Assembly (NCBI GenBank): GCA_043742705.1
Contig: JAYTXY010000005.1
Location: forward strand, 1-20,286
Origin: JAPLDA01 sp043742705
GTDB lineage: Bacteria; Bacteroidota; Bacteroidia; AKYH767-A; 2013-40CM-41-45
DNA: 20,286 bases
Direction: 5' to 3'
Position numbers and translations under genes: made by a program
Shown here: positions 8,021-14,637 of the stretch, piece after piece
Layout: every line of letters begins with the position of its first letter
How positions within the stretch are numbered: the stretch's first letter is position 1
Notes under the pieces: model-generated
Database searches by the model: none
What the model saw: the letters and a program-made list of their open reading frames with translations, nothing else
Told to the model about the DNA's origin: nothing

Positions 8021-9034
8021 TTAATCATTTTTCAAATCCTGGATGTCAAGCATGCCGACAGGTTTTCCGTTGCTTGTAACAAGAATCGTATCCACGTTTG
8101 TCTGTTTGAATAACTGCGCAGCATCGTTGAGCAATGCATCAGCATCAATGGAAACAGGTTTGTTGTAAGAGAAATCACTCATTTTATGATTTAAAATATT
8201 GCGTCCTTCTTTCGGAAGCAACCTTCTTAAATCACCATCGGTGAAAACTCCTTTTACAGATCCGTCTTTGTTCAGAACAGTTATTCCACCGAAACCGTAT
8301 TCAGTCATCTTCACGATGGCATCGGTAAGATTTGTTTCTTCTTCAACCAGTGGATTTACACTTTTAATTGCTTCTTTTACTTTCACTGTCATCAGTCGTG
8401 TGTCGCGGATAAACTGTTCCGTTCCGACAGAAGTAAAATTATTCTCCGTTAGTGCTTTTAATATTTTTAATGGAACGGTGATGGTGTGAACTCCTACGTT
8501 GATTGCATTCCTTACATGTTCAATAGTACGCACGGAAGAAAACATAATCTTTGTGTTGTAGTTGTAACGGTTTACGGCTGTTACACATTGTTCAACGAGG
8601 GCAAGTGCATCGTGTCCCTGGTCCTGGAGTCTTCCCACCAGCGGACAAACGTAGGAAGCGCCTGCCTGCATTGCCATGTAAGCCTGCTGCAACGTGTAAA
8701 CAAGGTGCACGTTTACAAGCAATCCCTCGTTGCGTAACATTTTACATGCGCGAACACCTTCAAGAGAAACAGGAATTTTGAAAACAGTTTTCTTTGCATC
8801 CAGTCCGAGTGCGAGTTGGCGTTTTGCTTCTTTTAATATTTCTTCTGCAGTATCTCCCAATGCTTCGATCTGTAACACAGGAACCATTTTCGAAAGTTTC
8901 ACAATCATTCCATCAACGTCAGAAATTCCTTCGCGCTGCATGAAAGTAGGCGTAGTGGTAAGTCCGTTCAGGAAACCGAGTTTAAAGCCTTCTTCTATTT
9001 CTTTGAGATTCGCAGAATCTAAATAAAGTTCCAT
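8021..9034 (-). CDS. Transaldolase/fructose-6-phosphate aldolase-like protein fused to a C-terminal CBS pair
   Basis: 337 residues. Residues 1-220 align with the small transaldolase (TalC/MipB/FSA) family: MELYLDSAN with D6, GLTTTPT (24-30), FKIPVS with the Schiff-base lysine K86, AGASYVCPLVGR with R135, and GVHTITVPL. Residues 228-337 hold two CBS domains, the first ending GVFTDGDLRR (262-271), the signature seen in KdsD-type arabinose-5-phosphate isomerases. Compared from memory with E. coli FSA and B. subtilis TalC, the active-site Asn of TTNPS is Thr (T28) and the Thr of the NVT/GTA strand is His (H110). A glutamate (E57) is kept where TalC/TalB have one. It sits between the KdsA-like gene (16-bp gap) and the KdsC-like gene, where KdsD would be expected. 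I infer that it supplies the sugar-phosphate acceptor or regulates the pathway through the CBS pair; activity is unproven. Family call sure, reaction unsure. Confidence 0.85.
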   Translation of the reverse strand: MELYLDSANLKEIEEGFKLGFLNGLTTTPTFMQREGISDVDGMIVKLSKMVPVLQIEALGDTAEEILKEAKRQLALGLDAKKTVFKIPVSLEGVRACKMLRNEGLLVNVHLVYTLQQAYMAMQAGASYVCPLVGRLQDQGHDALALVEQCVTAVNRYNYNTKIMFSSVRTIEHVRNAINVGVHTITVPLKILKALTENNFTSVGTEQFIRDTRLMTVKVKEAIKSVNPLVEEETNLTDAIVKMTEYGFGGITVLNKDGSVKGVFTDGDLRRLLPKEGRNILNHKMSDFSYNKPVSIDADALLNDAAQLFKQTNVDTILVTSNGKPVGMLDIQDLKND

Positions 9035-9050
9035 AGTTCAATTTACAAGT

Positions 9051-9911
9051 TTAAGAGATCAGGTTAGGGTTAAGAATTTTCTTTCTGTATTTCACTTCCA
9101 CGGCATGCAATTCAAGAATCGGTTTTAAAAATTCTTCAAGGTCATAGACACAAAGCTGGGAAGCAGCATCGCACAATGCTTTTTCAGGATCGGGATGAGT
9201 TTCAATAAAAACTCCATCCACACCAGCCGCAACGCCTGAACGGGAAAGAACAGGTAAAAATTCCCTCGCTCCTCCTTTTGAATCCGCACTTGGAATTCCA
9301 TATTTTCGAATGGCATGCGTGATATCAAACACAACAGGATAACCAATGTTATTCAGGTGGAAAAAACTGCGGGGATCTACTACGAGGTCATTGTAACCAA
9401 AAGTATAACCGCGTTCTGTAAGTATAATTTTATCGTTGCCGGCATCAATACATTTATTCACCGGGTGTTTCATATTATCGGGAGCGAGAAACTGTCCGTG
9501 TTTGATGTTAATTACGCGTCCTGTCTTTGCAGCAGCAACAAGCAAGGTCGACTGCATGCACAGGTAAGCCGGAATCTGAAGGACATCACATACTTCAGCT
9601 GCAGGAGCAGCTTGATCAGGATAATGAATATCGGTGAGCAATGGAAAACCAAATTGTTCCTTCACCTTCGCAAGTAACTTTACACCTTTTGAAAGTCCGG
9701 GGCCATCATAGTATTTCAAACTGCTTCTGTTGTCTTTTTGAAAAGAGGATTTATAGATGATCTTAATTTTCATCTTCTCGGAAACCTCTTTCAGCTTTTC
9801 CGCAGTCTTCATCATGATACTTTCGTCTTCAATCACGCAAGGACCGGAGATGAGAAACAATTCAGATGTTCCGCATTTTATATCGCCAACGGTTACTATT
9901 TTCTTATCCAT
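9051..9911 (-). CDS. kdsA: 3-deoxy-8-phosphooctulonate (KDO-8-P) synthase-type enzyme
   Basis: 286 residues. KdsA condenses phosphoenolpyruvate with arabinose 5-phosphate to make KDO-8-phosphate for lipopolysaccharide. Landmarks in order: SGPCVIEDE (22-30), KSSFQKDNRSS (54-64), LLTDIHYPDQ (91-100), LQIPAYLCMQ (111-120), NIKHGQFLAP (135-144), LTERGYTFGYNDLVVD (164-179), DITHAIRK (196-203) and FIETHPDPEKALCD (235-248). C25, H199, E237 and D248 match the metal ligands of the metal-dependent (class II) KDO-8-P synthases. Unusually, the position of E. coli R120 (FLARQ) is Met here (LCMQ, M119), and the following residues are ST, not TD. The substrate may therefore be a variant of the usual one. 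First gene of the operon with the CBS-fused aldolase and the HAD phosphatase. Neither kdsB nor kdsD is in the window. The fold is certain; exact substrate less so. Confidence 0.88.
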   Translation of the reverse strand: MDKKIVTVGDIKCGTSELFLISGPCVIEDESIMMKTAEKLKEVSEKMKIKIIYKSSFQKDNRSSLKYYDGPGLSKGVKLLAKVKEQFGFPLLTDIHYPDQAAPAAEVCDVLQIPAYLCMQSTLLVAAAKTGRVINIKHGQFLAPDNMKHPVNKCIDAGNDKIILTERGYTFGYNDLVVDPRSFFHLNNIGYPVVFDITHAIRKYGIPSADSKGGAREFLPVLSRSGVAAGVDGVFIETHPDPEKALCDAASQLCVYDLEEFLKPILELHAVEVKYRKKILNPNLIS

Positions 9912-10216
9912 GTCTTTCTTACCAATACTGAAATTTCTGCTTTTAAAGGAGATGTTGTTTTAATTCAAGCCGTAAAGTAAATGAAAAAAAAATTGTCGTT
10001 GCTTTAACCCAGATTTTAAGTGAATGAAAGCAACATGTGATTGTTAAGTCCAACAAGAACTTTGAATTGTTGCAATTTGATGACATTGATTTAAGTGTAA
10101 AGTTGCATTTTTAATTTTCCGATTCTGTTTCAAATATGAATAAGTCAGACGAGATGAAAAAGTAAAATAACTAATTATTATTTTTGCCGAATAAATTGAA
10201 ATTAATACGAAAAAAC
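9912..10216. other. AT-rich intergenic region between divergent genes; presumed promoters
   Basis: No gene is supported in these 305 bases. It should hold the promoters for the kdsA operon (leftward) and the metalloprotease (rightward). I see one TAnnTTTG box for the rightward gene at 10179-10186, and no good match on the other strand. A small AATTG-TTG-CAATT palindrome lies near 10064-10076; I attach no function to it. Confidence 0.5.
10179..10186 (+). promoter_or_regulatory. Possible -7 element (TAnnTTTG) for the metalloprotease gene
   Basis: TATTTTTG matches the Bacteroidota -7 consensus, about 30 bases before the ATG at 10217. No TTG is found at the expected -33 spacing, so the support is one-sided. 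Confidence 0.4.
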
Positions 10217-11575
10217 ATGAAAATGAAAATCATTACGCTCATCACTCTTTTTTCAGTGGTGTTGTTCGGTCAGTCTTCCGGACAACAGGTTAAACGTTGC
10301 GGCACAACGGAGTACATGGCGAGGATGAAAGCGGAGGATCCGACACTTGCCGGAAGACTTCAGCAACTGGAGGTCGACATAGCGCGAATCACGGAAGAAA
10401 GAAAGAATCAAAGGATCAGTGATGCGAATGCTGTTCTCACGATTCCGGTGATATTCCATGTGTTGTACAGCACAACGACTCAAAATATTTCCCAGGCAAA
10501 AATCAATGATCAGTTGAATACAATCAACAAGGATTACTCGCGTACGAATTTAGATTCAAATGCTTCTAACAATGTTGGGTTTCGTAGTTTGGCAGCAAAT
10601 ACGAATATCCAGTTTTGTATGGCATTGCGTGACCCAAGCGGTAATGCGTTAACTGAACCGGGAATAAAAAGAGTGGCTGTGACAGCATCAGGTTTTGATC
10701 CGAAGTCAAATAACAACGCAAAGTATACTTCCCTGGGAGGTGACGATGCATGGCCTCGCGCTCAATACCTCAATGTTTGGGTTGTTAATTTTACCGGCAG
10801 TAGTGTAGATCTTTTAGGAATATCACAGTTTCCGGGAGGAACTGCTGCAACAGACGGATGTTGTGTATTGTATAAAACAGTAGGCGGAAACACCTCACAA
10901 GGAACACAGCTTAATTACAAACTGGGGCGAACCCTTACCCATGAAGTCGGTCATTGGTTAGGTTTGTTTCATACGTGGGGAGATGATGATGACCAGGACG
11001 GAACCTGTGAGTCAGCGTCAGAATGCGGCGGAACGGATTATGTGCTTGATACACCAAACCAGGGAGAAGAAAATTATAGTTGCCCGTCTTTCCCGCATAT
11101 CGATTGTTGTTCGAGTGTCACTACTACAAATAACCCGGGGGATCCTGTAAATGGAGTGATGTTTATGAATTACATGGATTATGTGAATGACAACTGCATG
11201 AACATGTTCACGCAAGGACAAAATACCCGAATGCATTCTGCTCTTGCAACGGCCTCTCGTAATACTCTGGGAACTTCCAATGGCTGTCTTGCACCAACAG
11301 GACTTGCAGATCTTAATGCATTGATGCTTGACGTAACCGTTTTCCCAAATCCTTCTTCAGGTATTGTAACTCTTTCAGGGCAATTGATGCGTTACAGTGA
11401 TGTTACTGTAAATGTTGCCAATGGAATCGGAGAAATTGTCTATACACAGGAATTGAAAAATGTATTGGATATTTATTTACCGATTGATCTTTCGGCAAAA
11501 GCCAAAGGAATCTATAACCTTTCTATACGCAGCAACGATGCTGTGATAAATAAAAAGATCATCGTTTCTCACTAA
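10217..11575 (+). CDS. Secreted M43-family (cytophagalysin/PAPP-A-like) zinc metalloprotease with T9SS sorting domain
   Basis: 452 residues from ATG at 10217 (MKMKIITLITLFSVVLFG, signal peptide ending near SGQ). An upstream in-frame TTG at 10184 is unlikely because it overlaps the putative promoter and would spoil the signal peptide. The zinc site HEVGHWLGLFH spans residues 242-252 (HExxHxxGxxH), and the Met-turn MFMNYMDY is at 315-322, as in metzincin M43 peptidases. Cys-rich segments between them (DGTCESASECGG, IDCCSS) fit the disulfides of this family. A pro-segment with a possible cysteine switch (VKRCGT near residue 26) precedes the catalytic domain. From about residue 372 a T9SS type A-like sorting domain follows (FPNPSSGIVTLSG, then AKGIYNLSI, KKIIVSH). 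Predicted role: extracellular protein degradation. Its 3' end meets a strong bidirectional terminator. Confidence 0.93.
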   Translation: MKMKIITLITLFSVVLFGQSSGQQVKRCGTTEYMARMKAEDPTLAGRLQQLEVDIARITEERKNQRISDANAVLTIPVIFHVLYSTTTQNISQAKINDQLNTINKDYSRTNLDSNASNNVGFRSLAANTNIQFCMALRDPSGNALTEPGIKRVAVTASGFDPKSNNNAKYTSLGGDDAWPRAQYLNVWVVNFTGSSVDLLGISQFPGGTAATDGCCVLYKTVGGNTSQGTQLNYKLGRTLTHEVGHWLGLFHTWGDDDDQDGTCESASECGGTDYVLDTPNQGEENYSCPSFPHIDCCSSVTTTNNPGDPVNGVMFMNYMDYVNDNCMNMFTQGQNTRMHSALATASRNTLGTSNGCLAPTGLADLNALMLDVTVFPNPSSGIVTLSGQLMRYSDVTVNVANGIGEIVYTQELKNVLDIYLPIDLSAKAKGIYNLSIRSNDAVINKKIIVSH

Positions 11576-11601
11576 CCCAAAATCTTTTCAGAATTATTTT
11601 C

Positions 11602-11633
11602 AAAACCTCCTGCAAAAACAGGAGGTTTTTTTT
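11602..11633. terminator. Bidirectional rho-independent terminator
   Basis: An 11-bp perfect stem (AAAACCTCCTG at 11602-11612, CAGGAGGTTTT at 11619-11629) with a 6-base loop is followed by a run of T to 11633 and preceded by A residues on the other side. It sits between two convergent genes and can end transcripts from both. Confidence 0.88.
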
Positions 11634-12625
11634 ATTCAACTACTTTTGTACCGAAATAAAAATAATGCTGAATTCCGATTGCGTAGTAAGGATAAAAATA
11701 CCTGTAGGAACGGTTGATTAAATCAAAGCCAACAGAAAAATCAATTCGTGTATTTGAGTTGATGATAGCCTGAATTCCGGGAACCATGTTTACATAATTT
11801 CCTTTCTGCAAAGTTGGAGTCTGCGGCTCTGCTACAAAACCGTTCCGTGTAATTTTTGCTGCTTCGTATGATCTTCCGAAAAGTTCCAGGTACACGCTGA
11901 TGTTAACTTGTTTGTAGTCACGGTAGACACGCGGGTATAGCAAATAACCCAATGACAATTTGTAATTGACGGCTCTTCCGTAGGTGATGTCAGTATACAG
12001 ATCAGGACTGTCGGCAGTTCCAACCAGGCTTCTGTCATAATGATAGTCGGAATAAGAACCCGGAAGTACTATTCCACCGGTAAGTGTAGCCGCAAAACGA
12101 TGCAGCAACTGTGTGACAATGATGCCGCCTCCATATCCTTTTGTGTCTCCGTCAAGTCCGGGTTCAGCTTCGTCATGAGCCAGGTTTGTAGTGGATCCTT
12201 CTGCATACACAGCCATGCGAAAATGTTTTTGCTGCTCATCGTGTGCGAAGAAACGGTACTTGGCATACATATAAAAACCGCCAAACAAATATGGATAATC
12301 ACGTCCGTACACTTTGCTCTGAGAAAAATAATTTGTTTGGTTTCCCGCGTGAGTATGAGTCAGCAAATTTCTCGGAAGAATGTAATCGTGGTGATTGTTA
12401 AAGTTCGGTTGTACAAATAATGTAAGCGTTGAACCGATTCCGTACATCGCGCGTAACGCAAACTGGTCTCTGGCTTGCCCTGTATTCACTGTATGATTCA
12501 CTGATGAGACGGATTCCTAATACTCCTTTGGGTATCGTACTTGCTGCCTCAGAGTTTGGATACAACTCCTGCGCCTGTATTCCGAAAGGAAAAAATAAAG
12601 ACAGAAGAATAAGCAGTCTTTTCAT
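11632..12625 (-). pseudogene. Outer-membrane beta-barrel-like protein, split by a one-base frameshift
   Basis: The gene starts at ATG 12625 with a signal peptide (MKRLLILLSLFFPFGIQAQ) and runs in frame through GVLGIRLISESYSEYR. The rest of the protein, from about QARDQFALRAMYGIGS to the end at 11632, is in another frame. Removing one G from the GGG run (plus strand CCC, 12478-12480) joins both into one 330-residue frame, reading SESYSEYRQARDQFALRAMYG. The protein is rich in aromatic, alternating segments typical of porin-like barrels, ends in a beta-strand with repeated FYF, and has a conserved-looking HDEAEPGLDGDTKGYGGG motif. I recognise it as a Bacteroidota outer-membrane protein type often found next to HMA-domain genes, but cannot name its substrate. 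Its ATG overlaps the stop of the upstream HMA gene (ATGA), so the two are coupled. Sequencing error and true mutation are both possible. Confidence 0.75.
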
Positions 12626-13152
12626 TGAAGCGTAACAAAATAATAGGGTGGAGGAATTGATTTCAGTTGTTCACGTGCTGCTGCAAGAGATGCTTTCCAT
12701 TTTGACAACTCCTTTTTCGGAATGTACTTTTCATTGATAAAATTTATGGTGACATCTGAAGAGAGAGTTGTTGCTGTTCCTTTCAGGACATAAAATGTTG
12801 CAGTATCCAATTTGAAAACATGGTTGCTGATGATGACCGGTTCTTCAAAATGACAAATCGCCATTACAGAGCGGACACTAAAGCCTGCAGCGTACACTCG
12901 CCTTACGATTGCATCGATGGAAATCTCCTTGTCTTTCTTAAATGTGATCGTTGCCATGTTTTCATTCAGTTCCATGTTTACGTTCTCTACAAAGTCAAGT
13001 TTACGGATCGATTGTTCGGTGCTGAACGAACAGGCAGAGCACGTTAATCCGTCAATACCAATTACAGCAGATGTAAACCTTGCTGCAAAAAGGTTGCACG
13101 TAAAAAACAGAAAAAAATAAAAAAATAACCCGTTGAATTTTCCGGTGACCAT
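12622..13152 (-). CDS. Exported heavy-metal-associated (HMA) domain protein
   Basis: 176 residues. A strongly hydrophobic N-terminus (residues 9-22, FFYFFLFFTCNLFAA) is a signal peptide or membrane anchor. Residues 27-95 form an HMA/ferredoxin-like domain with GLTCSAC, whose C38-x-x-C41 pair is the metal-binding motif seen in copper chaperones and P-type ATPase N-termini. The remaining 80 residues have no known domain that I can see. It is likely a periplasmic metal (copper or similar) binding protein. Its stop overlaps the ATG of the outer-membrane protein gene, which implies one operon and a joint role in metal handling or sensing at the envelope. A well-spaced promoter lies directly upstream, putting the start codon at or within a few bases of the transcription start. 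Confidence 0.85.
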   Translation of the reverse strand: MVTGKFNGLFFYFFLFFTCNLFAARFTSAVIGIDGLTCSACSFSTEQSIRKLDFVENVNMELNENMATITFKKDKEISIDAIVRRVYAAGFSVRSVMAICHFEEPVIISNHVFKLDTATFYVLKGTATTLSSDVTINFINEKYIPKKELSKWKASLAAAREQLKSIPPPYYFVTLQ

Positions 13153-13154
13153 GT

Positions 13155-13187
13155 CAAAAATATTTTGTCAAAATTAACCAATTCAAA
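13155..13187 (-). promoter_or_regulatory. Bacteroidota-type promoter of the HMA/outer-membrane operon
   Basis: On the minus strand TTTG (13184-13187) is followed after 21 bases by TATTTTTG (13155-13162), matching TTTG-N(17-23)-TAnnTTTG. The -7 box ends two bases before the ATG at 13152, so the mRNA should have essentially no leader. Confidence 0.6.
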
Positions 13188-13258
13188 CTATAGAATGTAT
13201 GAAATCAATCTCAAGCATAGAATATTTCAAGTCATGGTTTTTTCACCCTGTCATTTCG

Positions 13259-13266
13259 TACTTTTG
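13259..13266 (+). promoter_or_regulatory. Possible -7 element for the first small lipoprotein gene
   Basis: TACTTTTG matches TAnnTTTG and lies 39 bases before the ATG at 13306, a normal leader length. A TTG at -33 is not seen; the region there is GGTTTTTT. Confidence 0.45.
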
Positions 13267-13305
13267 AGGAGTTGGAAGCTTGAAGAAATATTTTAATACT
13301 GCCTG

Positions 13306-13734
13306 ATGAAAATAAAAAATAATTCTCTTTCGTTTATTGTACTTAGCGTGATGATTGTCGCAGGTTCATCCTGCAAAAAAGAAACGAAATGTGTCGGTGG
13401 TATCGGCGGGCAAGTTACGCTCAAAGCAAACCTGAAGCATCATTCCGCTTCCATAAATAGTCTTCCCGCTTATCGAGACACAGTGTATATAAGATACAAC
13501 GGGCTGGATTATCCGGCAAACGGACTTGCAGGATTTAACGCCACGTTGATTGGTGAATCAGGAAATTCATTTGTACTGATTACAGGTTTAACATGTGGTG
13601 ATTATTATTTGTACGCAACAGGACCCGACACTACGGTTGCTGTAGGTGATACAACACGGGTACAGGGAGGAGTTTCTTATTCCATTTCTCAATCGAGTGG
13701 AACCATTGAAATGACAATTCCGGTTACTGAGTAA
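13306..13734 (+). CDS. Small lipoprotein, paralog of the next gene
   Basis: 142 residues. The N-terminus (MKIKNNSLSFIVLSVMIVAGSSC) is a lipoprotein signal with the lipidated Cys at residue 23, followed by KKE. The mature part contains GGQVTLKANLKHHSAS, SLPAYRDTVYIRY, an FxLITGLTCGDYYLYATGPD segment and a C-terminal MTIPVTE. The next gene encodes the same order of elements (TLK...KHH, LPxY, LxxGxYxxYxxGxD, terminal VxE), so they are tandem paralogs. The pattern of short beta-strands with a GxYxxY turn resembles carboxypeptidase-regulatory or Cna-B-like Ig folds. The conserved Lys-His-His could bind metal, which would suit the HMA locus next door, but that is inference. I do not recognise a named family. 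Likely anchored in the inner leaflet of the outer membrane or exposed at the surface. Confidence 0.8.
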   Translation: MKIKNNSLSFIVLSVMIVAGSSCKKETKCVGGIGGQVTLKANLKHHSASINSLPAYRDTVYIRYNGLDYPANGLAGFNATLIGESGNSFVLITGLTCGDYYLYATGPDTTVAVGDTTRVQGGVSYSISQSSGTIEMTIPVTE

Positions 13735-13739
13735 ACCCG

Positions 13740-13767
13740 TTGAATTGAAATCAACATCTTACCTTTG
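13740..13767 (+). promoter_or_regulatory. Promoter of the second lipoprotein / DCC gene pair
   Basis: TTG at 13740-13742 and TACCTTTG at 13760-13767 are separated by 17 bases, matching the Bacteroidota TTG-N(17-23)-TAnnTTTG pattern. The ATG at 13796 follows 28 bases after the box. The promoter begins six bases after the stop of the preceding lipoprotein gene, so the paralogs may be controlled separately. Confidence 0.6.
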
Positions 13768-13795
13768 CTATTGACAGGTGAGTTTGATTCATGAT

Positions 13796-14212
13796 ATGAA
13801 AAAAATATTTTCGTTTGCAGCAGTTGTTTTTTGGACACTGATTTTTTTTGCATCGTGTAAGAAAGAAAACACGCTTAAAAATGAAGGCGAGCAAATAGCT
13901 GTGCAGGGAAACATCACATTGAAAATCCAGGCAAAGCATCATTATTGGGGAGTTTCTTACTTGCCGCTGTACCTGAAAAAAAATTCAACAACATGGCCGG
14001 GCACTGACTCCACGAAGTATGAATTTAAAACCATTGCAGATGACAACGGGAATTGTGAATTTAACCATCTTTTTCCTGGCAGCTACTGTGTCTACGGTCA
14101 CGGCTTCGATGCAATTTTCGGAATGAATGTAATCGGGTATGGTCCGGTTGAACTCAATGCTGCAACCGCTCCTGATGGCATGTTTAATTTTACATTGAAT
14201 GTAAGCGAGTAA
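13796..14212 (+). CDS. Small lipoprotein, paralog of the preceding gene
   Basis: 138 residues from ATG at 13796 (MKKIFSFAAVVFWTLIFFASC). An in-frame GTG at 13778 would add SLIHD ahead of the signal peptide and is less likely. The lipobox FASC puts the lipidated Cys at residue 21, followed by KKE as in the neighbour. The mature chain has GNITLKIQAKHHYWG, YLPLYLKKNST, FNHLFPGSYCVYGHGFD and a terminal FNFTLNVSE, each with a counterpart in the 13306 protein. Sequence identity is low outside these blocks, so the duplication is old. The fold guess is an Ig-like carboxypeptidase-regulatory type domain, probably exposed at the envelope. Function unknown. It is seven bases upstream of the DCC-family gene and probably cotranscribed with it. 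Confidence 0.8.
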   Translation: MKKIFSFAAVVFWTLIFFASCKKENTLKNEGEQIAVQGNITLKIQAKHHYWGVSYLPLYLKKNSTTWPGTDSTKYEFKTIADDNGNCEFNHLFPGSYCVYGHGFDAIFGMNVIGYGPVELNAATAPDGMFNFTLNVSE

Positions 14213-14219
14213 ATTTTGG

Positions 14220-14621
14220 ATGACAATGAGTAAACAACAACCAATCATTCTTTTTGACGGCTCATGTAATTTATGCAGTGCTTCCGTTCGTTTAATTATG
14301 CGGCATTCAAAGAAAGACGAATTTACAGTTGTTCCTTTTCATTCAGTGTATGCAAAAGATTTGCTCAGGAAATACAATGTTCAGGAAAATTATTCAGGTA
14401 GCCTTGTCTTAGTAGGAGCGGGAAAAATTTATTTCAAATCAACGGCAGTTCTTCGCATTTCAAAAAGGCTAAAAGGAATGTATTCTTTGTTGTACTTCTT
14501 ACAAATTGTTCCTCGTTTTATCAGGGATGGTGCGTACGATTGGGTTGCAAGCAATCGCTACAATTGGTTTGGAAAACCAAAAAGTTGTGAGGTCTTCATC
14601 GACAAAAAGAATGGTTTGTAA
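14220..14621 (+). CDS. DCC family (DUF393) thiol-disulfide oxidoreductase-like protein
   Basis: 133 residues, cytoplasmic with no signal peptide. The N-terminal motif ILFDGSCNLCSASVR has the family's DGxCxLC signature (D13, C16, C19). The core VVPFHS, the SLVLVGAGKIYFKSTAVLRI segment and the C-terminal YDWVASNRYNWFGK match the usual order for DUF393 proteins. The family has a predicted thioredoxin-like fold with a redox CxxC pair, but its substrate is not established. The start could be ATG 14220 or the in-frame ATG at 14226 (MSKQQP). It begins seven bases after the lipoprotein stop, suggesting one transcript, and ends 16 bases from the convergent protease gene. Confidence 0.9.
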   Translation: MTMSKQQPIILFDGSCNLCSASVRLIMRHSKKDEFTVVPFHSVYAKDLLRKYNVQENYSGSLVLVGAGKIYFKSTAVLRISKRLKGMYSLLYFLQIVPRFIRDGAYDWVASNRYNWFGKPKSCEVFIDKKNGL

Positions 14622-14637
14622 CAGGGAATTTGAAAAA

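Noticed and set aside
10184..10216. TTG start extending the metalloprotease by 11 residues
   Set aside because: It overlaps the putative -7 box and puts a charged segment before the signal peptide; ATG 10217 is better.
12040..12420. 126-codon plus-strand open frame
   Set aside because: Antisense to the outer-membrane protein gene, and its product shows no domain or signal.
12470..12492. Programmed ribosomal frameshift
   Set aside because: There is no slippery heptamer with a downstream structure that I can see; a single extra base in a short G run is the simpler reading.
12398..12625. A separate 75-residue gene
   Set aside because: Its N-terminal ~49 residues are the signal peptide and start of the outer-membrane protein; the rest is out-of-frame sequence after the frameshift.
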